Shown piece by piece: positions 47,329-60,276 of a stretch of DNA of 64,000 bases. Position 1 is the first letter of the stretch; every line of letters starts with the position of its first letter. Origin of the DNA: Bradyrhizobium sp. WBAH42 (GTDB lineage: Bacteria; Pseudomonadota; Alphaproteobacteria; Rhizobiales; Xanthobacteraceae); the NCBI RefSeq assembly GCF_024585265.1, contig NZ_CP036533.1, forward strand, positions 5,527,001-5,591,000, written 5' to 3'. Under the pieces are notes generated by a model that made no database searches, was not told the origin of the DNA, and was given only the letters and a program-made list of their open reading frames with translations. A program made the position numbers and the translations under genes.

Positions 47329-48219
47329 CTACGGCACCGGCATTGCGCGCGGATTGCGATGGAAGCGGTTGGCGCTCGCCATCCAGCTCGGCAACGGTGC
47401 ACCGTCACGATGCCGGCCGCCGGCAACGGCTGCAGCCCAGGCCACTGCGGCGCCGATCAGGGTCGCGGCTGCGACCGAGAACGCCACGATGATCGAGTTG
47501 CGCCGCGCGCGGGTGATGGCCGTCTTCGAGTCTGCGATCAGCGCATCGACCCGCCGCTCGGATTCGGGGGCCGCCAGTCCCGTCCCCGCGGCGACCAGTT
47601 GCACGAGGTAGGTCCGGTCATCGGTGCTGACGCCGCTATGGCTGGACGAGGTCATCAGGATACGTCCGGCTTCGGCGCGCGCTTCCCTGAGGTCGGTGTT
47701 CGGCGCGCGGCGCGGCGCGCGGAACAGCTTGTCGAGCTCATAGCTCAACAAGGGCTCGGCCGCCGAGGTGTTGCTCGCCGAGCTGCGCATCGGCGAACGG
47801 TCGATCGCGGCAGCGCCGAGGAGCGCGAGCAGAGCTGCGCCGGCCAGGACCGCCAGCGCCCAGGCGGTCAGGCCATGGAGTCCATCCCGCCGCTCGCCGT
47901 CATCCTCGATCGTTGCAAGCGCGGGCTCGGACCGGGTCGTCCGGCCGGCGATGTAGCCGCCGAAGCCGAAGCTGACGATCGCCTGGATGATCAGATAGAG
48001 CCCGGAGAGTAGCGCCAGCGCTGCCGAGGCATCGCGCCAGGTCGGCGAGGCCGAACTGACACCGAGGCCGACCGCGACACCAAAACCGATCAGGATGAAC
48101 GACATTGCGCTCGCAGCAAGCGCGCCCGCGAACACCGAGCTCCACTGGATCGTTCGAGGCGCCTCGACTGCCAGGCCGCTTTCCATGACCTCTTCCCGCA
48201 TGAGAGTTTCCACGGTCAT
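47329..48219 (-). CDS. Four-helix membrane protein of unknown function
   Basis: A 296-residue protein. Hydrophobic segments lie at about residues 27-55 (SSVFAGALAASAMSFILIGF and following), 65-92, 117-139 and 243-266. A long periplasmic or cytoplasmic domain (140-240) carries LSYELDKLFRAPRRAPNTDL and YLVQLVAAGTGLAAPESERR, with a basic C-terminus rich in His and Arg. Proteins with this layout appear in rhizobia as uncharacterised or PhnA-like entries; I assign no function. The start follows the stop of the 24-residue membrane peptide gene by 10 bases, so the two form an operon. Confidence 0.65.
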   Translation of the reverse strand: MTVETLMREEVMESGLAVEAPRTIQWSSVFAGALAASAMSFILIGFGVAVGLGVSSASPTWRDASAALALLSGLYLIIQAIVSFGFGGYIAGRTTRSEPALATIEDDGERRDGLHGLTAWALAVLAGAALLALLGAAAIDRSPMRSSASNTSAAEPLLSYELDKLFRAPRRAPNTDLREARAEAGRILMTSSSHSGVSTDDRTYLVQLVAAGTGLAAPESERRVDALIADSKTAITRARRNSIIVAFSVAAATLIGAAVAWAAAVAGGRHRDGAPLPSWMASANRFHRNPRAMPVP

Positions 48220-48229
48220 TGCCGCGCTC

Positions 48230-48304
48230 TCAGCGCAGGCCGAAGAACGACAGGATCGCCATGATGACGACGATCAAGCCGATCAGATAAATCAATCCGT
48301 CCAT
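48230..48304 (-). CDS. 24-residue membrane peptide
   Basis: A very short gene: ATG at 48304, product MDGLIYLIGLIVVIMAILSF plus FGLR, stop at 48230-48232. The whole product is one hydrophobic helix with a basic end. The ribosome site is excellent (GAGGAGGAC seven bases before the ATG), and a downstream membrane-protein gene starts 10 bases after its stop. I recall near-identical peptides in other Rhizobiales genomes. It may be a small regulator or partner of the protein at 47329 (inference). Confidence 0.7.
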   Translation of the reverse strand: MDGLIYLIGLIVVIMAILSFFGLR

Positions 48305-48377
48305 TGTCCGTCCTCCTCAGATCTTCTGATCGCTAATCGCGAGGTATGAGGAACGTTCCTAATTGGACAGATCGGAT

Positions 48378-48402
48378 GGAACGAACTTGGAAGATGCGGG
48401 TT
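48378..48402 (+). promoter_or_regulatory. Candidate EcfG-type (general stress) promoter
   Basis: GGAAC (48378-48382), a 16-base spacer and GGTT (48399-48402) match the GGAAC-N16/17-CGTT consensus of the alphaproteobacterial general-stress sigma factor in all but one base. A second GGAAC lies in the palindrome AGGAACGTTCCT at 48349-48360, between the divergent units. Confidence 0.38.
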
Positions 48403-48441
48403 ATCTGTCCAAGTCCCAAGGATAGAAATTGTGAGCACATG

Positions 48442-48474
48442 AGGCCTCAGCCGGCTCGTCCGGCTGGGGCCTTT
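48442..48474 (+). terminator. Terminator-like hairpin downstream of the candidate promoter
   Basis: A 13-bp stem (AGGCCTCAGCCGG at 48442-48454, CCGGCTGGGGCCT at 48460-48472, one T-G pair) with loop CTCGT is followed by only three T. With the promoter candidate at 48378 it would delimit a short RNA of about 60-70 bases. Confidence 0.55.
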
Positions 48475-48578
48475 CCGCGTTGCAGCCGGCGCGTCTCCTC
48501 CTGTCGTATGTTAACGACGCCGGGGCCGGGATCATCAATGATGCGATCTGGGCGGAACCTGCAGATCAGGAGAGGCGC

Positions 48579-48809
48579 GTGGACCGCAGAACGGCGTGCC
48601 TGCATCAGGCGAATGCATTCCGGGAGAAAGCCCTCGCCGATCCCGAGCACCACGACCAATGGATCGACGAGGCCATCAAGTGGCTGGAACGGGCGATGGA
48701 AGCGAGCTGTCGGGCCGCCGTCACCATGGAAGGTGACGACGGCAGCGGAGCTCCGGCCCCCACGATCGAAGCCATGGTGCACCTTCGGCGCGCCATCGTT
48801 CGCCAGTGA
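48579..48809 (+). CDS. Small soluble hypothetical protein
   Basis: A 76-residue protein starting at GTG 48579 with AGGAGAGG five bases upstream. It reads DRRTACLHQANAFREKALAD, PEHHDQWIDEAIKWLERAME, then a short variable part and APTIEAMVHLRRAIVRQ. It is mainly helical and has no signal or membrane segment. Such proteins are seen in rhizobia without known function. An in-frame upstream ATG at 48480 would run through the terminator-like hairpin and is rejected. Confidence 0.6.
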   Translation: MDRRTACLHQANAFREKALADPEHHDQWIDEAIKWLERAMEASCRAAVTMEGDDGSGAPAPTIEAMVHLRRAIVRQ

Positions 48810-48929
48810 GAGGCGCTGGCACCGCATGCGCTGCTGCGGCAATTGTTCCAGGGACGTAACAATGTTGCGGGTCGACACTGTTCCCGTGCCCATGCTAGGC
48901 CGAGCACAGACCGCAACCAGAGTGACGTC

Positions 48930-49292
48930 GTGCTCGCAAACCGCCAGCCCTCACGATCCTGCCGCTCGCGCGCCCGGCGCGGGCTGCTGTCCGTGCTGAT
49001 CGCGGCTGTCTATCTGCTCGCGGGCGTGCTGCACGGCGCACACGATATCGACGTCACCACGCCCCGCGGCGGCTCGGAGATCGCCGCGGTCCTCGATGGC
49101 GCCGGCGGCCATAGCGACCACAAGGCCATCGGCGGACATCATTGCCACGGCTGCTTCTCGCTGACCGTGGCACAGCCGATGCCATCGACGGCAGCGACCG
49201 CGCTTGCGTCGGCGCCGAGCCCGCAACGGGCCTCCCGGCTCGCCGGAATTATTCCCGATACCGACTCTCCCCCTCCCAGACCTATTGCCTGA
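48930..49292 (+). CDS. Cys/His-rich membrane protein beside the czc genes
   Basis: A protein of about 120 residues from the GTG at 48930 (a TTG at 48843 would add 29 residues). It has one membrane segment (LLSVLIAAVYLLAGVLHGAH, residues ~19-38), then a metal-ligand-rich stretch GGHSDHKAIGGHHCHGCFSL (residues ~59-78) and a proline-rich end (DTDSPPPRP). The plan matches the DUF2946 protein at 619-1005: N-terminal helix, Cys/His motif, PPR-type tail. It lies 56 bases before czcC on the same strand. A role in sensing or handing over metal in the periplasm is likely but unproven. Confidence 0.6.
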   Translation: MLANRQPSRSCRSRARRGLLSVLIAAVYLLAGVLHGAHDIDVTTPRGGSEIAAVLDGAGGHSDHKAIGGHHCHGCFSLTVAQPMPSTAATALASAPSPQRASRLAGIIPDTDSPPPRPIA

Positions 49293-49348
49293 ACGGATTG
49301 GTCGGGCGCCCCGCGCCCATTAGACTTCATCCTTCACAGGTCGGTTTC

Positions 49349-50619
49349 ATGTTTCGCAGGGGAATGGCCGCGCGCCTGGCGTGCGCGGCGGCGTGTCTGA
49401 TTGCAGCATCGGCGCTTGCACCATCGCACGCCCAGACTTTGACGATGCGGAGCGCCCTGGCGCGCGCGCTGGCGGCGAGCCCGCGGCTGACGGCGGCGGA
49501 GCGCGACGTCGGCATCGCCACGGGCCAGCGCATCCAGGCGGGCGCCCTGCTCAATCCGGAGCTGTCCTATGAACAGGACGATTCATTCGGCTCCGGCAGA
49601 TATCGCGGAATGCGCTCGGCCGAGACCACGCTGCAGATCAGCCAGGCCTTCGAGCTGTTCGGCAAGCGCGAGGCGCGGATTGCCGCAGGCGCAGCCGGCG
49701 TCGAGGTCGCCGCGATCCAGCGCAAAGCCGTCAGGCTGGAGGTGCTGTCGGAGACCGCGATCGCCTTTCTCAGCGTGCTCGGCGCGCAGCGGCGCATCCA
49801 GATCCTCGATGAGCAGATTGCCGCGATCGACCGGCTGACACCGCTCCTGCGCCGCCGTGTCGAAGCCGGCGCCTCGTCGCCGGCCGAGACCGGCCGCGCC
49901 GAGGTCGCCTCCGCCCTGGTGAAGGCCGACCGCGAGCGGTTCAAGGCGACCTTGGCGAGCGCCCGGCGCGAGCTTGCAGTGCTGATGGGCGATGCGTCCG
50001 CACAATTCGGCGAGGTCTCCGGCCGGCTCGAGACCACCGGACGCCCGCCGACGTTCCAGGCGGTTGTCGCCGCCATCGACGCCAATCCGCAGCTGGTGCG
50101 CTGGACCGCGATCTATGCCCAGCGCAATGCCGAGCTCTTGCTGGCGCGGCTCAAGCCCTATCCGGACGTGCGGATCGCGGCCGGATGGCGTCACTATAGC
50201 GAGACCAATGACGACGCGTTGCGTCTGTCCGTCTCGGTGCCGATCCCCGTGTTCGACCAGAACCAGGGCAACATCCTTTCGGCCCAGGAAAGCCTCGCCA
50301 AGACCAAAGCCGAGCGCGAGGCCAACCGCAACGCGCTGATCGTGATCGCCGGACGCGCCTATGATTCGCTCCAGGGCTCGCTGCGCGAGCTCGCGGTGCT
50401 GCGCGAGACCGCGATCCCCAAGGCCGTCGAAGCGTCCGAGGCGATCTCGCAAGGCTACGGCCAGGGCCGCTTCACCCTGCTCGAAGTGCTGGACGCCCAG
50501 GCCAGCGTGACCCAGGCGCGGCTGCGCGAGCAGGAGGCGCTGCAGAATTTCCACGCGGGCGTCGCGACCATCGAAGGCCTCGTCGGCAATCCCTTCACGC
50601 TGGCGCGGGAGAGCGCACG

Positions 50620-50623
<4 letters not shown>
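49349..50623 (+). CDS. czcC: Outer-membrane factor of a CzcCBA metal efflux system (TolC family)
   Basis: A 424-residue TolC-type outer-membrane channel protein. The signal peptide is residues 1-28 (ending SALAPSHAQ). Two OEP repeats follow with the usual coiled-coil regions: ALARALAASPRLTAAERDVG, NPELSYEQDDSFG, QISQAFELFGKREARIAAGA in the first, and LRLSVSVPIPVFDQNQGNIL, GYGQGRFTLLEVLDAQASVT in the second. The ATG at 49349 precedes the signal peptide. Its stop overlaps the czcB start by 4 bases (ATGA), so it is coupled to the adaptor and pump genes. Confidence 0.88.
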
Positions 50624-54808
<4,185 letters not shown>

Positions 54809-54810
54809 AA

Positions 54811-55785
54811 TTGGGCAGCCACGACCACCACGGTCATCACCACCATGATCATGCGGGCCACTCGCATGCGCATGGCCACGATCATGGTCACGGGCACGGC
54901 CATGTCCATGCGCCCGCCAATTTCGGCAAGGCGTTCGCGCTCGGCATTACGCTCAACACCGCGCTCGTCGTGGCCGAGGCGATTTACGGCTATGTCGGCA
55001 ACTCCACCGCCCTGCTCGCCGATGCCGGCCATAACCTGTCCGACGTGCTCGGCCTCGTCATTGCCTGGGGCGCCTCGATCGCAGCCCGCCGCGCGCCCAG
55101 CGGCCGCTTCACCTACGGTTTTCGCGCCTCCACCATCCTGGCGGCGCTGGCCAATGCGGTGTTCCTGCTGGTCGCAACCGGCGCCATCGGCTGGGAGGCG
55201 ATCCTGCGCCTGCGCGAGCCGGAGCCGGTCGCAGGTCTCACCGTGATGGTGGTTGCGGGCATCGGCATCCTCGTCAACGGTTTCACCGCCCTGCTGTTCG
55301 CGAGCGGCCGCAAGGACGACATCAACATCGAAGGCGCCTATCTGCACATGGCGGCCGACGCCGCGGTCTCGCTCGGCGTCGTGGTCTCGGCGGCGCTGAT
55401 CATCTGGACCGGCTGGCTCTGGCTCGACCCCATCACCAGCCTCGTCATCTGCGCCACCATCCTCTGGAGCACGACCAGCCTCTTGCGCGGCTCCATCGAC
55501 ATGTCGATGGCGGCCGCGCCCAAGGGCACCGACCTCGCCGCAATCAGGGCATTCCTGCTGGCGCGGCCGGGCGTCTCAGGGATTCACGATCTCCACGTCT
55601 GGCCGATCTCGACCACCGAGACGGCGCTGACCTGCCATCTCGTGATGCCGGCCGGCAGCGACGACGCATTCCTGATGCAGACGACGCAGCTGCTCAAGAC
55701 ATCCTTCCGCATCGGCCACACCACGCTTCAGGTCGAGACGCATCCCGACAATGGCTGCGCGCTCGCGCCGGATGATGTGGTGTGA
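54811..55785 (+). CDS. czcD: Cation diffusion facilitator (CzcD/ZitB type)
   Basis: A 324-residue inner-membrane zinc/cobalt exporter. The N-terminal tail is extremely His-rich, with 17 histidines in the first 33 residues (MGSHDHHGHHHHDHAGHSHA onward), a cytosolic metal-collecting segment. Six membrane helices follow; the transport-site residues are in LLADAGHNLSDVLG (H-x3-D) and AYLHMAADAAVSLG (H-x3-D). The C-terminal cytoplasmic domain has HDLHVWPISTTETALTCHLV. The start is the TTG at 54811, three bases after the czcA stop, so it belongs to the czc operon. Confidence 0.92.
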   Translation: MGSHDHHGHHHHDHAGHSHAHGHDHGHGHGHVHAPANFGKAFALGITLNTALVVAEAIYGYVGNSTALLADAGHNLSDVLGLVIAWGASIAARRAPSGRFTYGFRASTILAALANAVFLLVATGAIGWEAILRLREPEPVAGLTVMVVAGIGILVNGFTALLFASGRKDDINIEGAYLHMAADAAVSLGVVVSAALIIWTGWLWLDPITSLVICATILWSTTSLLRGSIDMSMAAAPKGTDLAAIRAFLLARPGVSGIHDLHVWPISTTETALTCHLVMPAGSDDAFLMQTTQLLKTSFRIGHTTLQVETHPDNGCALAPDDVV

Positions 55786-55798
55786 AAACCTCCTGGCG

Positions 55799-57481
55799 TC
55801 ATGACCGAGCCGCGGCGTCGGTCACGCGCCCGCCCTTCCCCTTGCCGCGATCAGACTTGCCGCCGTGGCCCCTGATGCTTTCGAACAGCAGCCAAAGCAG
55901 CACGGCACTCGAGCCGCCGAGGAAGGGAATGGCGTAGTAGCCGTAGCGATTGAAGCCATAGACGAGGAAGGCTGGAAATGCGGCGCTGACCAGCGCGAGC
56001 AGGATCATCAGGGCGCCGACCGCAACAAGGCCGCGCGGAACGCGGCGAACGAAGCCTGCATAGCTCGCGGGGACGCCGATCAGCAGAACGAGTGCCAGCC
56101 CTAGTGTCGCCGAGGACAGCCACACGATCGGTCCCGCACGGTCATCGTATTCGGTGGAGACTTTCACGCCGCAGCAAAACGGCACCAGGTCCGAACTCGG
56201 CGCGTAGCCATGCCGCATGACTTCGCTCAGGTAGCCCTGCAGCTGATCTGCGGTCGGCAAGAACCGTGCTAGCGGCCAGCCGGGCTTGTAATAGTCCTGA
56301 ATCAGCTGGCCGCGTTGGAAACCGGTAGGACTGCCAAAATATGGATAGGGCTCGCGCTGGACGAAGGCCTCGTAGCCCTGCGGACTCGGCGCCCGCCGCG
56401 CAACCGAATTCGCGTCGAACAGCAGGAAATCCATTTCCCGGAGGAAGTGCCTGGTCAGATGCCGATACAGCGTCGAAGGCGTCGTCAGCGTCTCGATGAA
56501 GATGTCACGCGCGATCCTCTCGAGATCCGCATCGTTCTCCCCGGCCATCTTCAATCGGTGCACTGCGCCGAACGGCCATTGATATTCACCGACGTCGGGC
56601 CATCCATGGCTGGTGTCGGCGGCCCGCATCTTCGCAACGTACTCGCGTGCCTGTGCCTTGTGCTCGAGATGGATGCCGTGATCGAAATCTCCGGAATAGC
56701 CGATCACGAAGGAGATCACGGCAAGGATCTCGTTGCCGCTGGATCGCTTCCCTATCACGGCGTTGATTGCCGTCGGGGTGAGGTAGACCGCCGAAGCCAG
56801 GACGGCTGCCAGTCCAAGCGCGCCGAGGCGACGCAGCAAGCGGGCATCGAGCACCAAAAGCAACCACAGCAGAATGACGACGGCCTGGCCTATCGCCGCC
56901 GACCGGCACACCATGAGCGCCCCGAGCGTCAAGCCCACGCACGCCGAAGCGAGAAATGGCGGCCAGTTCCTGAACGCTGCGCCGGCGGCAATGAAGGCCG
57001 CAAGGCTCACCAGGAAGTTGGAAATCGTCTCGGCGCCCACCGTATTGTCGTAGTGGATGATGCGGCCATGCAGCGCCGCGAAAAAAAAGGCCAGGAGCGC
57101 GAAGAAGCGGGGCGCACCGGCCATGCGTACGGTCGCGGCAACGAGAAGAGCGGTGCCGACGCTCATCAGGTGCTGGGCGATGACGAAGACCAGGATGTGT
57201 GGGCCAAACAGCTTCGAAAGCAGCACAAGGAAGACCGCCACACCGTACGGCCGCTTGATCGCATCCTCGATATATTGCCCTTTCAGGATCGATTCCGCCT
57301 GAATGATGTAGGCGCCGCCGTCCTCATGGATGAAGTGATCGGGCCAGGCCACCAGGAAGGCGAGGTGAACGGTCAAGACAAAGCCGATCGCACCGACCCA
57401 GATCCAGAACCACGCGATGGAATTTGTCCATCCCAGCAATGCAGACAACAATCCAGGGCGACCGGCGCGTGCCTCGTTCAT
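55799..57481 (-). CDS. Multi-helix membrane protein, GT-C glycosyltransferase-like
   Basis: A ~560-residue inner-membrane protein with 10-12 hydrophobic segments. After the first helix comes HEDGGAYIIQAESILKGQYI (residues ~48-67), an acidic loop in the position of the DxD/ED motif of GT-C glycosyltransferases that use polyprenyl-phosphate sugars. A large hydrophilic loop (~255-425) and a final helix near GFNRYGYYAIPFLGGSSAVL follow. The assignment to GT-C is by layout only. The ATG at 57481 is used; a TTG at 57487 overlaps the upstream methyltransferase stop. It is the last gene of the polysaccharide cluster and converges on czcD. Confidence 0.65.
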   Translation of the reverse strand: MNEARAGRPGLLSALLGWTNSIAWFWIWVGAIGFVLTVHLAFLVAWPDHFIHEDGGAYIIQAESILKGQYIEDAIKRPYGVAVFLVLLSKLFGPHILVFVIAQHLMSVGTALLVAATVRMAGAPRFFALLAFFFAALHGRIIHYDNTVGAETISNFLVSLAAFIAAGAAFRNWPPFLASACVGLTLGALMVCRSAAIGQAVVILLWLLLVLDARLLRRLGALGLAAVLASAVYLTPTAINAVIGKRSSGNEILAVISFVIGYSGDFDHGIHLEHKAQAREYVAKMRAADTSHGWPDVGEYQWPFGAVHRLKMAGENDADLERIARDIFIETLTTPSTLYRHLTRHFLREMDFLLFDANSVARRAPSPQGYEAFVQREPYPYFGSPTGFQRGQLIQDYYKPGWPLARFLPTADQLQGYLSEVMRHGYAPSSDLVPFCCGVKVSTEYDDRAGPIVWLSSATLGLALVLLIGVPASYAGFVRRVPRGLVAVGALMILLALVSAAFPAFLVYGFNRYGYYAIPFLGGSSAVLLWLLFESIRGHGGKSDRGKGKGGRVTDAAARS

Positions 57482-57483
57482 CT

Positions 57484-58386
57484 TCAATGCAAGCCCTTGG
57501 TATGTTCGGTCGCGGATTGAGCGTGCGCCCCCGCCGGGCGGGTGCCGGACACCGTCCAGCTATAACCATGCCGGTGATAGAGCTGAACATCCGCAAATCC
57601 CGCATCGGACAGCAACGCCTCAGCCTCGGCGCGGGTATAATATTTCGCATAGGCGGGATTGAGCTGATCGTAGATGGTCAGGCGGCGAACCGAGCGCGGA
57701 AACTTCGCCAGGACGGAACGCATGTAGCTGCGCATCGGAAGCGGAATAATCCGGCAGAGCCAGATATAGCCAGTCAGGGCGAACTCCAGCAGATGCGACA
57801 GCGCCACGAGCATCCGGTGCGGCATCCGCACCGTGAGCTTGCGCAGCGGGATTGCGATCGACAAATAGGTCTCGTTGCCTTCAACGCCGTAGAGCCACAC
57901 GATGCAGCGTCCGCCCGGCCGCAGCGCTGCGAACGCGGCGTGGACGACCGGCTCCGGCTCGGGGATATGGTGTAATACGCCCATCGAGACGACGTAGTCG
58001 AGCCCAAGACCGGGCGGCAGTTGATCGCCTGGCACCTGGAGATACTCGATGCGGTCCGCTTCGGCGGTGGTGTTGGCCTTCAGGACCTCGAATGCAGCCG
58101 ATGGTTCGACCGCAACGACGCGATCGGCTCCCGCATCGAGCAGCATGTTGACGATACGCCCGGTGCCGCTGCCTATATCGGCGACCCTCGCGCCCTTGAT
58201 ATCGTCGAGCGTCAACAGCGGGCCGAACAGGTCGCCGAGCAGATCAGCCGACCCGTAATAGCCGGGGTTGTCCCGGAAAGCAGTCCATTGCTCTCCGAAA
58301 TCGCTGATCGTCTGTCCCTTCAGATCCGGCATGCGCGCGTCCAGCTCGCTCAACGCGGCCGGGGGGCCGCGAGCCCCATCAGCCAT
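57484..58386 (-). CDS. Class I SAM-dependent methyltransferase
   Basis: A ~300-residue methyltransferase. Motif I is ARVADIGSGTGRIVNMLLDA, with ADRVVAVEPSAAFEVLKANT, then LDYVVSMGVLHHIPEPEPVV and ALRPGGRCIVWLYGVEGNET. A hydrophobic C-terminal half (RMLVALSHLLEFALTGYIWL) suggests membrane association. The true start is unsettled: 58386 (MADGARGPP) or 58332 (MPDLKGQTIS), the latter beyond the asparagine-synthase stop. The gene sits between asnB and the GT-C-like gene in a cell-surface glycan cluster, so a sugar is the likely substrate. Confidence 0.8.
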   Translation of the reverse strand: MADGARGPPAALSELDARMPDLKGQTISDFGEQWTAFRDNPGYYGSADLLGDLFGPLLTLDDIKGARVADIGSGTGRIVNMLLDAGADRVVAVEPSAAFEVLKANTTAEADRIEYLQVPGDQLPPGLGLDYVVSMGVLHHIPEPEPVVHAAFAALRPGGRCIVWLYGVEGNETYLSIAIPLRKLTVRMPHRMLVALSHLLEFALTGYIWLCRIIPLPMRSYMRSVLAKFPRSVRRLTIYDQLNPAYAKYYTRAEAEALLSDAGFADVQLYHRHGYSWTVSGTRPAGAHAQSATEHTKGLH

Positions 58387-60254
58387 ATCCCCAACGTCAG
58401 AATGGGCCATAGTGCGAAGGCGTTGTCGCTGCGCCGCTCCAGATGTTCGTTCCACAGCATCCGGATCGCATCCGGCTTGAGATAAGGCGCGAAAACGTCC
58501 GGCTCCTTGTTGAAGACGCGATCGCAAATCGCTTGCAGGCCGCCGCGCCTCATCAGTTGCGCAATGGGCACGTTGAACCCGCGCTTGCGCGACCACGCGG
58601 CTTCCCTGGGCATACCCAGGCGCTCGGCGAGCTTGCGGAGCACGTATTTCGGGGCGCCCTTTGGCCAGGGATTGAGGAGCGCGACATCGATCGTCCCCGC
58701 GAGGTCCATCACCCGCCGATCAAGGATCGGAACGCGTACCTCGAGCGAATGCGCCATGCTCATCGCATCGACCTTCGTGAGCACGCTTTGGAGATGAAAA
58801 CGCTGGTCGGCGATCAGCGCCCGATCCAGCACGTTTTCGTGCGGCTCCGCATAATATTCCGCATATTCCGCGAACGGGTCTGCCGCTGCGACATCGACCA
58901 TCTCCGGCGCGTAGATCTTCGCGGCAAGGAATCGGGGGACCAGCCGCCGCCATTGCAGATGCGGGCTGTCGCCCTCCTCGCTGAGCCCCAGCGCAAAACG
59001 GGCCAGTTGTGCCGCCGCGGGAAGACGTCTCTCGTTGCCGCGAACGGCGGCATAGGCAAACCGGCCGGTCATGCCCGCAACGCCGCGCGGCACGACGCGG
59101 CGCAAGGGCTCCGCCATGGCAGTTGCGGCGTAGGTCTCATATCCAGCGAAGAACTCGTCGCCGCCATCGCCGGACAGAACGACGCTGCAATGCTGCCGGA
59201 CTGCGCCGGCCAGACGGTAAAAGCCAAGCGCACCCGTATCGGCGCACTGCCCGTCGAAATGATGGACGACCGCGCGAAGGGCCGTCTCGACATCCTCGCC
59301 CCCTTCCCCATCGACCACGCTGACCGACAGGCCCGCAGCCGCGGCGATCTCTTTTGCCGCGGCGGATTCATCATGGCTCTTCTCGGTGAAGCCTGCAGTG
59401 AACAACGGCGGCTTCAATCCGAGCTGCTTCAGCGTGAGCGTGATGAGCGAGCTGTCAACGCCTCCGCTTTGCAGCACGCCCAGCGGCACGTCACTCACCA
59501 TCTGGCTCTCGACGACCGTTTGAATCGTCGACCGCAGGCGGTCGACCGCTTCATCCAACCGGTCGACCCTCGGCGCGCGAACCGGACGCCAGAAGCGGCG
59601 CTCGGTCCGTTCGCTGGCGGCAAAGCTGATCACCGTGCCTGGAGGCACCTGCCTGATCTCGCGGAAAAGACTCTGTCGGGTCCCGGTGTGCCCGGCGGCC
59701 AGGAACGTGTGCAGAGCAGCGGGATCGATATGCGCCGGCACGCGCCCGCTCGCCAGGACTCCCTTCACCTCGCTCGCGAACACGACATTGCTGCGGTCAT
59801 CGAAGTAATAGAGCGGCTTGATGCCGATGCCGTCACGCGCAAGGATCAGACGACGCTCCTGCCGGTCCCAGAGACCGACGGCGAAGAAACCCTCCAGCCG
59901 TTCGAACATCGCCTCTCCCCATGCGAGATAGGCATAGGGCAGAATTTCCGTATCGCAGTGTCCGCGGAACTGGAAGCCGAAGGAGCGTTCGAGCTCGCGG
60001 CGCAGCTCGCCATCGTTGTAGATCTCGCCATTGTAGGTCACGACGATGCGTCCGGAAGGATCGAGCATCGGCTGGTGGCCGGCGTCCGACAGATCCCGGA
60101 TGGCGAGCCGACGGTGAGCGAAGCCGACGGACTGGTCCAGCCAGAAACCGTCTCCGTCCGGCCCGCGATGGATCAACGCCGCAGACATCGCCGCGACCGT
60201 GCCGCGATCAGCCGGGCGGCCGTCGCGATGGAAGATTCCGGCTATGCCGCACAT
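58350..60254 (-). CDS. asnB: Asparagine synthase (glutamine-hydrolysing) of a polysaccharide cluster
   Basis: A 634-residue two-domain amidotransferase. The glutaminase domain starts MCGIAGIF with the nucleophile Cys2, and has RGPDGDGFW, YNGEIYND and GHCDTE. The synthetase domain carries the ATP-binding SGGVDSSLITLTL (PP-loop), VVLSGDGGDEFFAGYETYAA and TKVDAMSMAHSLEVRVPILD. In sugar clusters such enzymes often amidate uronic acids or similar acids instead of aspartate (family knowledge). It follows the family 2 glycosyltransferase gene after 22 bases. Confidence 0.9.
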   Translation of the reverse strand: MCGIAGIFHRDGRPADRGTVAAMSAALIHRGPDGDGFWLDQSVGFAHRRLAIRDLSDAGHQPMLDPSGRIVVTYNGEIYNDGELRRELERSFGFQFRGHCDTEILPYAYLAWGEAMFERLEGFFAVGLWDRQERRLILARDGIGIKPLYYFDDRSNVVFASEVKGVLASGRVPAHIDPAALHTFLAAGHTGTRQSLFREIRQVPPGTVISFAASERTERRFWRPVRAPRVDRLDEAVDRLRSTIQTVVESQMVSDVPLGVLQSGGVDSSLITLTLKQLGLKPPLFTAGFTEKSHDESAAAKEIAAAAGLSVSVVDGEGGEDVETALRAVVHHFDGQCADTGALGFYRLAGAVRQHCSVVLSGDGGDEFFAGYETYAATAMAEPLRRVVPRGVAGMTGRFAYAAVRGNERRLPAAAQLARFALGLSEEGDSPHLQWRRLVPRFLAAKIYAPEMVDVAAADPFAEYAEYYAEPHENVLDRALIADQRFHLQSVLTKVDAMSMAHSLEVRVPILDRRVMDLAGTIDVALLNPWPKGAPKYVLRKLAERLGMPREAAWSRKRGFNVPIAQLMRRGGLQAICDRVFNKEPDVFAPYLKPDAIRMLWNEHLERRSDNAFALWPILTLGIWLMGLAAPRPR

Positions 60255-60276
60255 CGCGCTATGGCGTGATCGATGG

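Noticed and set aside
48480..48578. Longer N-terminus for the 76-residue protein, starting at ATG 48480
   Set aside because: The extension has no ribosome site and starts just after the terminator-like hairpin; the GTG at 48579 has a good one.
54811..54910. CAC/CAT-rich tandem repeat as a non-coding repeat
   Set aside because: It encodes the His-rich tail of the CDF transporter in frame, so it is coding.
58443..60269. A 608-codon plus-strand open frame
   Set aside because: It is the reverse reading of the asparagine synthase gene and shows no family resemblance.
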